The notes under the pieces were generated by a model. That model saw only the letters and a program-made list of their open reading frames with translations, was not told the origin of the DNA and did not search any database. A program made the translations under genes and the position numbers. This document shows, one piece after another, positions 46,983 to 59,961 of a DNA stretch of 64,000 nt. Within the stretch, counting starts at the first letter, position 1. Every line of letters begins with the position of its first letter. The DNA is from Erigeron canadensis (lineage: Eukaryota > Streptophyta > Magnoliopsida > Asterales > Asteraceae), in assembly GCF_010389155.1 (NCBI RefSeq), contig NC_057767.1, positions 24,935,723-24,999,722 on the forward strand, given 5' to 3'.

Positions 46983-49190
46983 ATGTTTCCAAACAACAAC
47001 ATCAACAACAGCCCTTTTACCCCGGGTAATCGTAGTCAACGTCCAAATAACTCAAATCAACAAAACCCGATATGTTAAACGACCCTAATTTACTCAATAA
47101 CCCACAAATTTTCCAATTGATTCAACATATATCTACTAATCAACAAATGGGTATGGGTATGGGTATGGGTTCTCTTATGGGCAGGGCCGACCTAAACATA
47201 TTGTTGGGTCAAGCAAGTGCTTGAGGCCTCCATTTTCCATAGGCCCCCAAATTTATCCATTTCCATATATACTAATTATATTTCTATCGGCTAATTAAAA
47301 AAAAAAAAGAAACATAACATCAGACATCAGTCACGAGTAGTCACGCCCCCCATTCCCTCAAACCCTAAATTCTTGAAAATTGAATAGATTTTCTCTCTCA
47401 AATTTATGATGTTACCGTTCCTTTCGTATGATTATGGAGAAATCGAAGGGCCTCCCAATTTGACTATAAATATGGGTAAGCTTACTAATTTTCTAGTTCT
47501 TCAAAAATTATTCACTGATATTCTTACTAATTATGCTATAAAATTCTGTTTTAGTGTAGATTATAAGCATGAACAAGTGATTAAAAGGAGAGACTTTAAT
47601 ATTCACCAAAATTTGTCATTAAATTATTCTGTTCTTGACTTCACGGTGAACCAGCGGCGGCTCGGCGCCACCACGGCACTAGTCCACCAACGCAGCAGCA
47701 GTGTAGCACAACGGCACCACCAGGTTCCTCTTTAACCTTTTGTGCTTTTTTTATTTTTCATGTTAATCAGTTAATGAATGCGTGAATCCGGATTTTCTGA
47801 TTTATTCCTATTTAATTCCAGCTTTTTATTTTGTGAATCTGTGATTTTTGTAAAATGACAGCAGCCTTAACAAAACAGCATCATCAACAAAACAGGAAGA
47901 TTGCAGCCTCTAGGACAGCAACATCAACAAAACAGCAGCCCAGCCCAGTAGCTTTTGCAGCCCAGCAAGTAACTCTGCAGCCCAGCAAACAGTAACCCAT
48001 CAGCTCAACAGACCAGTAGCCCAACCCAGCAACCAGCAGCCCAGCAGTCTGCAGGTACGGTTTTTTTTTTCCGTTTACTTTGTATGCTAAGAAACTAGGC
48101 CCCCAAAATTGACCTCGTTTAAGGCCACCAAAATGCTTGAGCCGGCACTGCTTATGGGTATGGGTCCGGGTATGGGTATGGGTATGGGTCCGGGTATGGG
48201 TATGGGTGGTTCGAGCCAACATGAAACTTTTGGTGGGTCGTCTAGCCAACAAAACACTCCCGGTTCATTTTTTGATCGTCAAAAGCTAGTTGAGACTCCA
48301 CCCCTAGATTTTCAAGATGATGATGTTGTTCAAGAGACACAACCACCCCCTCAACCATCAAAACCAAGGCGGCATAGGAAAAAAGTGGCCGGCGAAGACG
48401 AACCACGACCAAGAAATGTCATACAAACGTGGTTACCGTCGAAAGAAATCAATTTAGCTACGGCTTGGCTATCGGTGACCGAAGACCCGGAATGTGGTAT
48501 TTTTCTTTTTACGCATACTATTTTTTTTATATATAAATATGCCCATTTTAAAAATAAAAAAAAAACTGTTTCGGTTTTTTCTTTTTTTTTTTTAAATTTG
48601 TTCCGTTTTTTTTTTAATCTATTTCGTTTTTTTTTTATAAAATAAAAAAATGTTTTAGTTTTATTTTTTTAAATATATTTCGGATTTTTTTAAAAAGAGA
48701 AACAGTTTTTATTTTTATTTTTTAAAAAACAGGCGACTTTTTTTTATAAAAAAAACAGATTTTTATATTAAAAAAAACAGTTTTTTTTATAAAAAAAAGC
48801 CGAGTTTTTTTATTATATAAAACAGTTTTTTATTTTAAAAAAAAACAGCCGAGTATTTTAATTAAAAAAATAGTTTTTTTTATTTGAAATATTATTTGTG
48901 TTTTGTTTTTTGTTGTAGCAAATTATCAAAAAAAAGGGGTATATTGGTCACGAATAACCGAGGCTTTGGCGACATTAGAAGAAAAGCCAATAGATTACCG
49001 TGACCCCAAAGTTGTGAGTGCAAAATGGAGGAAGATACGACCAATTATTTAAAACTTCAACCAAATCTATACTCGAATCGGTCATGCAAGTGGGGAAAAC
49101 GATTTAGATCGTGTTAGAAAGGCCAACGAAGAGTATGAAGGAACTTATCGCAAGCCATTTTCGTATTCATCAATTTGGGGCAAAATTCGG
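46983..49190 (+). pseudogene. PIF/Harbinger-type Myb-like ORF1 (GST-T3-like), disrupted
   Basis: Starts MFPNNNINNSPFTPGNRSQR, frameshifted near 47075 before NDPNLLNNPQIFQLIQHIST and a Met-Gly repeat. A hAT element interrupts the repeat (47182-48150), after which it continues: GGSSSQQNTPGSFFD, PRRHRKKVAGEDEPRPRNVI, TWLPSKEINLATAWLSVTED. An intron (~48497-48918) follows, then exon 2 KGVYWSRITEALATLEEKPI ... with a stop at ~49049 and ending KPFSYSSIWGKIR. The order (low-complexity N-terminus, basic stretch, Myb/SANT-like domain) matches the plant family often labelled 'glutathione S-transferase T3-like', the DNA-binding ORF1 of PIF/Harbinger transposons. Truncated at the 3' end. Confidence 0.65.
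47182..48150. mobile_element. Non-autonomous hAT transposon, 969 bp
   Basis: Inverted ends CAGGGCCGACCTAAACAT and (complement of the right end) CAGTGCCGGCTCAAGCAT, flanked by a perfect 8-bp duplication CTTATGGG at 47174-47181 and 48151-48158. The 8-bp duplication and CAGNG ends are typical of hAT. The inner part has a frame at 47406-47735 without recognised homology and a CAG/CAA-rich stretch (47860-48055). No transposase was seen. Confidence 0.85.
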
Positions 49191-49219
49191 TATATATTTT
49201 ACTTTTTATTAAGTCTAAT

Positions 49220-49570
49220 TATGTTTAATATATATATATATATATGTATGTACATTTCATTTTATTATGTTTTATTATGTCTAATATATATATGTATATA
49301 TATATGTACATTTCATTTTATTATGTTTTATTATGTCTAGTATATATATGTATATATATATATGTAGATTTCATTTTATTATGTTTTATTATGTCTAATA
49401 TATATATGTACATTTCATTTTATTATGTTTTATTATGTCTAGTATATATATGTATATATATATATGTACATTTCATTTTATTATGTTTTATTATGTCTAA
49501 TATATATATGTACATTTCATTTTATTATGTTTAATTATGTCTAATCTATATATGTTCATTTTATTATGCT
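49220..49570. repeat. Minisatellite, ~60-70 bp unit
   Basis: Five to six copies of a unit made of TTTCATTTTATTATGTTTTA plus TTATGTCTA and a variable (AT)n-GTATAT run. It lies just after the truncated Harbinger exon. Confidence 0.85.
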
Positions 49571-49939
49571 TAATTATGGAACGCAAAAAACAAGCGCTTC
49601 GTGAAAAATATTTGTCTTGATTAGTTTTTATATTTAATAACTTTGTTATTTTTATGAACTTTTTTATTTTTCGAACTTTGTTATTTTAAGAATTTTGTTA
49701 TTTTTATGATTAACTAGTAGTAATTTTAATTATGTTTAATAAATTTGTTTGTGTTTAAAATATATATGTATTTCCTTTTTATTATAACAAAGTTTACAAA
49801 AAAATCAAAAATAAAATTAAATCAATCATTACCACATGCCACATGCCATTTCCACCTTTTTTGAGGGGCAACTCTTTTTATCCCCCATGCCACATGGCAC
49901 AAGTCGCCCCCTCCTTCCCCCGACACCACTCCTCTTAGT
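49571..49939. other. AT-rich spacer
   Basis: Low-complexity sequence between the minisatellite and the LINE remnant. Nothing recognised. Confidence 0.5.
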
Positions 49940-51460
49940 CTAAAAATGTAATATCTTCTGTTCCGTGTTAATCACTTATGTTCTTGGGTCACTTCCTACT
50001 CATTATATGTCCCTGTCTCGTATGCCAATTGTAGTATGTAATATCTTGGAAGGAATGCGTGCTAAATTTTTTTGGGGAGAAGATGCCGAGGAGTCAAAGA
50101 TGCATTGGGTTAAATGGGACTTGGTTCTTGCTAGCAAAAAGAATGGTGGCCTTGTTTTTGGGAGCATTAAAAGCATTCAGCTTGGCTCTTATGTATAAAT
50201 GGAAATGGAGATTTCTAAATTGCCCACATGCATTTGGGGGAAAGTTCTTACAAACTTATATCCAAAACATCTGATATTTGCAAGTCTGGAATGGATATGT
50301 CACGAGTGGAGTTATAGGCACGTGGCATTTGATATTGAAACTTGTTCATGAGTTACATATCGCAGGTATAATTCCAATGACTACAATAAAAAGAAAAATT
50401 GACAATGGCAAGGACATGTTGTTTTGGCATGATATCTGGTTTAATGATTCCCCCCTTGCGTCTCAATATCCGCGACTCTATGCTTTAGAGACACATCAAA
50501 AAGTCAAAAAGTCGGTGATCGATGGAATGGGCTAAATACTCAATGGAGTTGGCGTCGAAACATTAGAAGTGAACTGAAGAAGTGCAGTTGTCCCAACTTG
50601 ATGATGAAAACATTAAGCATGTGACTATAACAACTGCTTTGGATTAATAGCTATGGTATCTTGAGGGCATGTCTGATTTTGATGTCAAAGGGCTACAGTC
50701 TCACATTGATAATATATCTTTACCTTCACACTATCTAGCCACTAGTTGGAATAAAGTTGTCCAAAAAAAAAGTTAATATTCATGTGTGGAGAGTGATTAA
50801 GGATCGTATTCTTACACGATTCAATCTTTGGTTTAGGGGAGTTTCTCATAATTCACTGGTTTGTCCAAGCTAGCTGTGGCAATGGCATCGAAACTACCTT
50901 TCATTTCATGTCATGTCGGATTGTTACATTGCTAAACAGGTTTAGAAATCCATTTGTAAGTGGCTGGAAATGGACTTCCCTACTCACCTTGAACCTGTCG
51001 ACCTCCTCATAAATATGGATAACATGACTAGAAAAAAGGTGATTAAGGACATGGTACTAACAATCATTTTTACAAGTTGATGGTAGCTATGGAAGTTTCA
51101 CAATCACGTTATTTTCTACCCTTCTAAGAAAAGGGTAAACATTTTGGTTGACTCCATTATTAACTTGTCTTATCTTTGGTTTCGAAATAAACAATCGAAG
51201 ATCATCATTGGTTGGGATGAGTGGCTTAAAAACCCAGCGCTAGTCTTATAGTGATACTAGGTCTATTTCTTTGAGTTGTTTTGCTTGTATATTAAGTTGC
51301 TTGTAATTGATCCCGTGTTTCCCTAGGAGCTTAAGTTTTGGGATGAGTCTAGATGTATTTTTCTATATTCTAGTTCTGTATCTTTCTATCTTGACCACTA
51401 GTACCTTGTTAGTTGGTCTTGTTTTTTTAATATTAAATCCGCCGTTCGGGAAAAAAAAAA
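49940..51460 (+). pseudogene. LINE/L1 3' part with RT-associated zinc-binding domain
   Basis: Reads VLGSLPTHYMSLSRMPIVVC, GMRAKFFWGEDAEESKMHWV, KWDLVLASKKNGGLVFGSI, then (frame changes) MLFWHDIWFNDSPLASQYPR and a zf-RVT-like stretch (NKVVQKK..NIHVWRVIKDRI). The end reads SKIIIGWDEWLKNP and a stop, followed about 200 bp later by an A run at ~51449-51460, the poly(A) tail. Frameshifts and stops throughout; 5' part absent. Confidence 0.8.
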
Positions 51461-51680
51461 ACAATAAGAAGGTGTTGTAACTATAAAATCTTTAAATTTT
51501 TGGATTTATTAGCTGAGGTAATTTTGGTTTAAGGTTTAGGGTTTATACAAGAAATAAAAATAAAAAGTGAAATAAGAACAAATTTGTAAAAAACGAAATA
51601 GCATAAAACACATATCATAAGATAAACTACGATCAACGTACTAAACATAAAAACAATACACTCCATCATTTATATAATAA
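51461..51680. other. AT-rich spacer
   Basis: No gene or element recognised between the LINE tail and the next Helitron. Confidence 0.5.
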
Positions 51681-51985
51681 CTAGACGGATGTCTACGCGA
51701 TGTGGCGGTGACGGTGGTAGCGACGAAGCTGTCCGACAACGGCGATGTGTGTCAGTGACGGTGGTGGCGTGGTGGTAAATGTAAATTATATAATGTAAAA
51801 GGGGCTAATATGGTTCCCTAAGGGTTAGAGGATCTTTGTTGTAATTTAATTTACTAAGACTATTATAGGTAAATAAGTGAATATGTTTAAATTAATAAAT
51901 AAAAAAAAAAGGTAATATGGTAATTTCAAAATTTTAATTATATAAAAAAAGAGTAGTTTGCTTTATAGAGTAATATAAATATAGA
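51681..51985 (-). mobile_element. 305-bp Helitron
   Basis: On the minus strand it begins TCTATATTTATATTACTCTA after A and ends ...CGCGTAGACATCCGTCTAG before T. The GC-rich CACCGTCACCGCCACATCGCG lies near the 3' end. Non-coding. Confidence 0.7.
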
Positions 51986-52085
51986 TATGAATATAATCAT
52001 CTTAATGATTATCATTCAACCGGTACAATAATCCTTAATTTCTTATTGATCAACACTACATTATCATCATTAGATATGTATATAA

Positions 52086-52679
52086 CTAGTGGTCAGGCCC
52101 GTTCAATAGACGGGTAATCTCAAAATATATTAATCAAAGTTAAACAATTGGATTTCAAATATATTAAATAGATATACCGAAATCAACTTGAAAATTTGCT
52201 AGCTGAATATATATTCCATCGGTCAAAATACTCCAAAAATTATCCGCCCAACGAAGAAACATACGAAAATTAACTCCATATAAATATTGATTTCAGTTTA
52301 CCCCTTTTTTTCAACTTTAGTTAAATAAAAAATTTACAGTTTCTTATATTTTAAAAGTGTAAACTATATATATAAAAGTATAATTAAATATAAATTAGGT
52401 TAAAGTGTAAATTGGTAATGGAAAAATCAAAAAGTGTAAGTTAATTATTTTAAATTGGGTTAAAGTGTAAATTGGTGATGAGAAACTAAAAAGTGTAAAT
52501 TAATTGTTTTAGATTGGGCTTAAAGTGTAAATTGGTGATGGAAAACCAAAAAGTGTAAATTAATTTAGCTTAATATTAAAAAAAAATTAGAGGATTAATA
52601 AGGAGGGGGGATTAGACTCAAGGAAGTGGATTAGGAGTGTCAAGTGTACCCCAACCCCCTCTTTTAGTTATATTATAGA
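52086..52679 (-). mobile_element. 594-bp Helitron
   Basis: On the minus strand it begins TCTATAATATAACTAAAAGA after A and ends with the hairpin CCCGTCTATTGAACGGG, about nine bases, then CTAG before T. It contains a three-copy ~62-bp tandem repeat (52397-52566; unit with TAAAGTGTAAATTGGTGATG). Confidence 0.75.
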
Positions 52680-54100
52680 TGACTTCATCCGACTTTCAAA
52701 TTTTCAAACTTTGCACCCGCTTTCCTTTTTTGGATTCATCATATTTCATACTTTAGAAGTTTTAATGTGAATAAATAGATGGCAAAACTGTTTTAGAATA
52801 CAAGCACAATAAATAAATATAGATAAATTAAACAAGCTAATTAACATTTTTAATTTCTCTTTATCAATCTCTGCTAACTGCAAAAGAAACTCAAACTTAG
52901 TTGCTTTTGTTTTACCAATAGAACGTACTTTTTGATGGTATGTATTGTACAATTTAATTCATGAAACGCGCGCATTAATTTACACATACACTAACACGTT
53001 ACGAATGAAAACCTCGAATTTAGACCCAAAACGCTTCGAGATAACATATTCTTAAATACTTTGAGCATAGAACAAATTTAAATGAATTAAGGATATCTGA
53101 TAGCTACTTGAGTACTTGACTGTATTCAATATAATCGAACCTAGTGAGTTGGGTGTCCTCTACTTCTGAACTTTTTATAATTGAAGTACCTAAAAGGCTA
53201 AAACTCTAAAAGCAACTTTTACAATGGACTGGCAAGTCCACTGCCTTATCCTTTTATGTTCAACCACTTTTTATAACCAGATATTTATTTGAGCTAATTC
53301 AATTTATATTTTTTTATTATTCAAAGACGACTGAAATACTGGTAGTTTTCAAACTCGTACGAGTCACGAGTCGCGACGAGTCAAGTCAAAACAAAAGGTA
53401 AACAAAGGCGACTCGATGGGATAACTCGTTTTACTCTAGACTCGTAACATGACTCGTGTTTTATGGTGTGAATCGGTCCGAGTCATGTTCCGAGTCACGA
53501 GTCACAAGATAATTTTTAAATTTTTTTTTATTTTTAAATTTTTTTTTAAACATAACTCTATTATATGCTTTTAAATTTGATTTGATTATAATAGTATCTT
53601 TTATTTTTAGCATATATACTTGCACATATTATAAAAAATACTGTATTTTCAAATATCTGACTCTTACAATTCGAGTCACGAGTCGAAAAATCAGATTTCG
53701 AATCAAGTCGAGATTTACGAGTCGACAACTATGCTGACAACACCCTCGAGTCGTGTTGGTGAGACTCATCTGAATTGGAATCCAAGTCGATGTCTTAAAG
53801 ACATTTTGTATCAACTTAATTCATGAAACAATCCATATATACACCAACACGACAAATTATCATACCTAGCTCGAATATAATTTGAAAAAATTAAGATTTG
53901 ATGATGTCATCTTCATATTTACAATTTAAACCTTTTTATAATAATATTAGTTAAAAATCTTTATTAAAAATCTAACAAAATAATAATAAACGTACTAAAA
54001 CTAATATAGCTAGAGATGGACTCCAACTAATAACTATAATACATTGAAGTCACTTATTTACGAACAACAAAACGAACGTATCATAATGATAGACATTATA
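52680..54100. other. AT-rich DNA with a GAGTC/GACTC-rich patch
   Basis: No gene seen. 53357-53730 holds a dense cluster of GAGTC and GACTC (for example ACGAGTCACGAGTCGCGACG). A 45-bp sequence around 53130 (ATCGAACCTAGTGAGTTGG) recurs at about 54893. Confidence 0.45.
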
Positions 54101-54607
54101 AAAATCTTAATTTGTATCTTAAATTCAAAATCCTAATTGTTATCAAAGAATATGAAAACAATCTTAATTGACATCTAATTATCATATCTAATTATCATAA
54201 GACATGTTATTGAAAATAAACCTATTCGTGTTACGACTTGCATCATGATGAAATACATATACTTGAATGTCAAGTACAAGATCACAAACATATTTATACT
54301 TTAATTCTTAATTATCTTTCATAATAATATCACCTTATGAGTAAAACTGGTTTCAAATAGTTCTATAATAGGGAAATTATTGTAGCATAAGTCTTGTGAA
54401 ATGACTACGACAAACAATTTCATCAATATATCTCAGCTAATAATGACAGTGATGAACCTGTTATTATTGTATTACAACTTTCAAAGTATAACACCTAGAA
54501 CCGTATATCTTCAAAATTATAAACTTTTATTAATTAAATGTATGAAGATTTAATATTGATAATATCGTAATCCCGTGTCCAGTATTGGACACGGGTCTAA
54601 AATCTAG
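54100..54607 (+). mobile_element. Helitron 3' part (family X, + orientation)
   Basis: Ends with the hairpin CCCGTGTCCAGTATTGGACACGGG (54573-54596), seven bases, then CTAG at 54604-54607 and T. The preceding ~400 bp match, inverted, 57062-57470. The 5' end was not identified. Confidence 0.65.
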
Positions 54608-57057
54608 TATATTGTTAAACCAAAAATACTGCGATATACTATAGTTCTAAACATCTTGACCATAAAACAAATGCAAATGAAAGAATATTTTATTTTTAAC
54701 CTTTTTTTTTTTTTTGGAACAACATAAATATTACTCGTATTAATAGGAGTGACCGACTAGCAAGTTACTATTTATCACGGATAGAAGTTAAATATTAAAT
54801 AAATAAAAAATACAAAGAATGACAAGTAATACCAACGACAATAGAAAACAAATCAACTCAAAGCCTTAACCGCAAACATCTTATTTTCAATGTAATCGAA
54901 CCTAGTGAGTTGGCTGTCCTCTTTTGAAGTTAATAAACAATTAAACATGTAAATTCAAAAGGAATACACAATAGAGACCATTATCAAGGAAATTATTGAG
55001 TGGTTTAAAACTATCTCCCAAATTGTAGTAGAAAACAAGAAGTTGACACAAAGATATATTGAGATTCCCCAATGATACCTTTTAATTTCTCTTCCACAAA
55101 ATACAATTATCTGACCTATGCAAAACATGAAATTAGTACTATTAAGTGAGGACCACACCAACACGATTAATTCCATCATTTTGAGCCACCAGTTGGATTG
55201 CAATTTAGCTTAAGTAGAATGTTTTGACCACAACAACAACAGTTTTGAATTTTATATCGGAAAGATTTTTGTATTCATGGTTTTTAGAACTATACAAACA
55301 TGCAACAAATGTTGGACATAAACATAATACTTGCTTAAAAATAACTTTCAACCATCATGTTGTTAAACTGCTTATGCTAGAATAGCACACTACATTTATC
55401 TATTAATCTCTTATATACGGCTCAACAAAATCATGAATAACAACCATAATTACATAGCTAATACAGTAATACATGCCTCATGGTTCAAACATCAAGGCAA
55501 AATTTTAAATTTTGACTTGTATTTTTTAAAAATTCATATGGGTTTATAACTATGATTATATGAACCCTACTTGTTCGATCTTTTTCCGTAGAATTTATTA
55601 ATTCTGTCATCTTTTTAAATTTTCTTAATACCGTCTCTCCATCAAGTTATATATGTTTATTTGCATCCTGTTTTGTAATATATGAAAACTATATAAACCA
55701 TACCTGATCCCTACAAAATACAAATACATTATCATTATCGAATACTTCAACTATTGAAGCAAAGCTACCACTCATTTCTCTTTATTTTTTCATCACCAGG
55801 TTTTGTAAAGTCCCCTTTAGCCCCTCCTTATGTTTTTATTCCTTTTCTTTACATTTTTTTATATTTCGTTTACATTTTACACTCATTACTATTTTAACAA
55901 CTTTGTCTCTAATTTGATCCTAATTACTTTTGTTGTCTTTTTTTTTCTTTTTACCACTTATCTTAGCTAAAAAAATAACAACATTATAGAACTTGTTTGA
56001 ATCAAATGAAGAAAGCTTAGGTTTATTGATATGGATAATCTTAATTACAGAGAATTTGGTATGTGAGATAATCTTAAATACATCTCTTTCGATCTTATAT
56101 GTGATATATAGTGTGGTAGGGCGCTTTGTATCGAATTAACAAAAGCTAATTCCACATTCATTGATTATAGTCTCATTCTAGCTATCGAATTAACCAAATT
56201 TTAAAGATGATAAAATGAATAACAAAATATCCAAGGATAATATCCACATACATCTATAGGAAATGATATAAATGTAGTAGTAGACATAATTCGGACAAAA
56301 AGACTAATAATAAATAATTTTGGGCACATGTTGCATGTCTTCTTCATGATACGTGTACTCCATCCATTTCACATAAATAAACTTCGTTGTAGTTCCTGTT
56401 TATATAACTACAAAACGTCATATATATGTAGTGATTAACACCTCGACATGATATCGTGATCAGATCCTTGCTTTCCACATAATTACTGTATATTCTGAAA
56501 ATAACGTACCATAGTAGCTACTAGCTAGTTGCATTAGATAATTAAAGTTAAAAGTTGTGTACAATATTCAAAAGAGATCATTTGCTATAGATCAATTTAT
56601 GATCAATCGGCATCCCAAAATATGTAACAAATTCGTCGCAATTGGTGAAAATTGCGACGTAAATTAGTCTGTTACAAAATATATATTTTTCGTAGAATAT
56701 TATTTTTCTTATTCTCTAATAGGTCAGCAGACCGTTGCTAGTCACCTAGCTAGCCTAAATTCTAATCCATTATATTGCCCTTAAACAATAGGTACAAACT
56801 AAATTTTGGATAGACGACATTAACTTTGTAAATTGTTAATATATAATTTCTTAGTTATAAACTAAATGATGTGGACCTTGCCGAATTACAAATTGCGTAT
56901 GCATTGAAAATACAGTATGTCGTTTTTCGAACGTGTGTGGTTTAAGCCACCTTCAAAAATTATAAGTATATTATATTAATACCTTTAGCTAGGTAAGTCG
57001 ATCTTACTTTACAAAAAATGTAATTTACAGTAGTGTTATTGAGTGTAGTTTTACATA
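54608..57057. other. AT-rich intergenic DNA
   Basis: No gene seen. A nested stem near 56626-56684 pairs TGTAACA...TGTTACA outside and GTCGCAATT...AATTGCGAC inside, resembling a small TIR element. A short T run with tRNA-free repeat debris lies at 54700-54760. Confidence 0.4.
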
Positions 57058-57480
57058 CTAGATTTTAGACCCGTGTCCAACACTGGATACGGAATTTACG
57101 ATATTATCAATATTAAATCTTCATATATTTAAGTTACAAATTATAATTTTGTAAAAATACGGTTTTAAGTGTTATATTTTGCAAGTTGGAGTACAATAAT
57201 CATATGTTCGTCACTGTCATTATTATCCTAGACATATTATAGAATATTTTGAAACCATGTGTACTCATAATGTGATATTATTATGAAAAATATTTAGGAA
57301 TTAAAATATAAACATACTACTTAACATTCAAGTATATGTATTTGATCATGATGCAGACCCATAACACGCATAGGTTTATTTTCAATCACATGTCCTATAA
57401 TAATTTGATAACAATTAGAATTGTTTTTATATTTTTTGATAACAATTAGGACTCTTGATTTGAGTGACAATTGTAACTTT
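57058..57480 (-). mobile_element. Helitron 3' part (family X, - orientation)
   Basis: On the minus strand it ends with an imperfect hairpin (CCGTATCCAGTGTTGGACACGGG), TCTAAAAT, then CTAG (57061-57058) before T. It is an inverted relative of 54100-54607; the 5' end is not clear. Confidence 0.6.
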
Positions 57481-59189
57481 AAACCTTAATACGCAAAACT
57501 ATTATATAAAAAAGGAGAAAATTATGTACCTTCTTGATTGAGAGATAAAATAAATTTTGAATGGAGTTCATATTGATTTGGATTTAGTATTCAAGTAACG
57601 CTCTGTTCTAAATCGTGTTTCGTTCTGTGATCGTCAAATGTTTTGTAATTTCTATTGTGTTTAAAGTGATGATGTTATATATCGTCATCTGTTATTATGT
57701 TTGGGATATGTATCTAGAGTTCAATTTATGTTTATATTAAATATTAAACTAAATATTAATATTTATAATTTATAAAAATCTAATCTAATATTTGTTAATT
57801 AGCCATTAGGTTTTGAAATAAATTTTTGTAGACAATATTTCATATTTGAACTTTTTTTTAATTAATTAAATGATTGCAAATTTTAAAGAATCCTCTCAAG
57901 TTGATGGTTAAAAATATATATAGATTAAAGTGTAAATTATTGATGGAAAACAAAAAAGTGTAAATTAATGAGATTTCTTTTTACAAAATAATATAAATAT
58001 CAATATAATAATATATTTGGATAATGATTATCGGGATTTTTAATTTGTAGTTTATCTAAATGATGACATCATCAAAAGTCAATTTGATGAAATTGAGTGA
58101 TGTGATTAGTTAATAAGTCATTAGTTCAAGTGTCTTATAGTATATATTAAGATTAAGATTAAGATTATGTGCTTTTAATTTCTCTTTATACAAACCACTT
58201 ATGAATTATGAATACTATACATAGAACATGAAAAGCGAAGAGATTGTAATAAGTAGCAACACAATTGTTGAGAATTATGGAATCTATGGACGATCAAAAT
58301 TTATACGGTTGTGGTGACTATATCTTCAAATGATTAAATGGAATAAAAATAGGTGAAGACTCAACATAGGAACATCAAGAATGAGGAGATTTATTATCGG
58401 ATGTAACACTTCATTTGAATATATCAGAATCTGTCTAAATCGATAACAATTAATAAATTGTGTAATTGATATAAAATTTGACCATAGATATTGTTTTCAG
58501 ATATTTACAACTCTACATGTCCTTTTCACTAGTTTAAAAAACCGTACTTTAATTCATCTGTTTTAAATGAAAATACATTTAGTCACGGGTGTCAAATATA
58601 AAATATTCATTCATTTTAAGAGAAATTTCATTTAGATTGTGAGTTCATTCACTCCGTAACCAATAACTCTTTTCACAAATATTTTTTCTTATCATGTCAG
58701 TTTTACTTTTTCACTCATTTTATTATTTTTTTTCTTCTTAACCTTTCATCTTTACACTCTACCAATACTATACTATATCCGGTCAATTAAAATGACACAA
58801 AATAATGAAAGATCCTTTAAAGTTAGAAATGACTTCAGTACGTATTAAAGTTACATATATTATGATCATTGGATTAAAATCAAAAGTCAAAATTTAAAAC
58901 TCATTTTGAATCTTTCCTTTGAATTTAGTTTCATGTCAACAAAAATGGCAAATAAAATTCAAACTGATTGCTATCTACACTAAGTGTGGCAACACATCCA
59001 CAATTAGCTTCATCGTTCTCGTCTTTATACTTCTAAACTCAAGTGCAGAATCTGGCCACACATGGACTCTTTTAGCAGCAATTGGATAATAAGCTTTATA
59101 ACATAAATTCATTACAAAAGATATAATATCATATTTTTAGATATATATTTTGACGAACCATATTACAATAATATTTTATATATAAAAAA
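57481..59189. other. AT-rich intergenic DNA
   Basis: Nothing with coding character. 57915-57970 holds one copy of the TAAAGTGTAAATTRTTGATGG unit that is tandem in the Helitron at 52086. Confidence 0.45.
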
Positions 59190-59714
59190 CAATAAGACGG
59201 ACATAAGTAGACATGCAGGGAGGCGTAGGAGATCGTGGTGATTGCAGAGTTAATGATGTTGGTGATGGTGGCGTTGAAGTAAGTGGTAGTTGGCCGGAAA
59301 GAAAGAAAGAAAAGGAATGGTGGCGGCAAAAACCTCTAAAATTATGTCGTGGTAATGACGCCGATAATGATGTTGGTGATGGCGGTGTTGATGTTGGTGG
59401 TGTTTCACCGGCAACAAAAAAGGGAAACGAATAGAGTAATCGGATTAGGGGAAGTGATTGATGGTGGTGTTGATGACGGGGATGGTGATGATTTTCGGGA
59501 ATGATGGAGGCAATCGTGATGAATGGTGGTGGTGTTGCCGGCCGACGATGATGATGGATGGTGGTGGTGTTGATGTGCGTGTATATGTGAAAAAAAGACC
59601 CGATTGTGTGTTTGATATCTTAAAGAATACTTTGATAAAGAATAAATTGAGAATATTCTAATAAATGTTTAATTTTAAAATGAAGGGCTAGTTTGTTTTG
59701 ATAAAGTGTATAAA
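59190..59714 (-). mobile_element. Degenerate Helitron-like element
   Basis: On the minus strand it would begin TTTATACACTTTATCAAAAC and end GCATGTCTACTTATGTCCGTC-TTA, close to the ends of the 305-bp Helitron (start TCTATATTTATATTAC; end GTAGACATCCGTCTAG). The core is rich in GGTGATGGTGG, which gives open but meaningless frames. Both termini are mutated, so this is tentative. Confidence 0.4.
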
Positions 59715-59961
59715 TCCCAAAAATGTGTTGATAATTTTTTATTTGGTGACACAAAGAAATGCCAAAATGGTGTCATAGTCACTCTTTCTAAACATACAAA
59801 AACAATTCCAAAAACCAAAAACAGAATAATAATTATAAAATGTTGAAGGGTATAAATGTATTTTTCGAAACTATAGTCTATAGCCTCTCAAAATCCAAAT
59901 CCCAAACACAAGCACAAGGCAGCAAGTGGCAAACAGAACCTTCTCCAAGGTGTTGGGTTTT

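Noticed and set aside
47884..48252. Minus-strand 122-codon frame with a His-Thr repeat
   Set aside because: It is the shadow of the GGGTATGGG repeat and crosses a hAT border, so it cannot be an ancestral gene.
49244..49534. 96-codon frame with repeated YICIYIYV
   Set aside because: It is a translation of the 60-70-bp minisatellite.
59213..59661. Gly/Val/Asp-rich frames as a possible glycine-rich protein
   Set aside because: The GGTGATGGTGG repeats fit a degenerate Helitron core; no start context or homology supports a gene.
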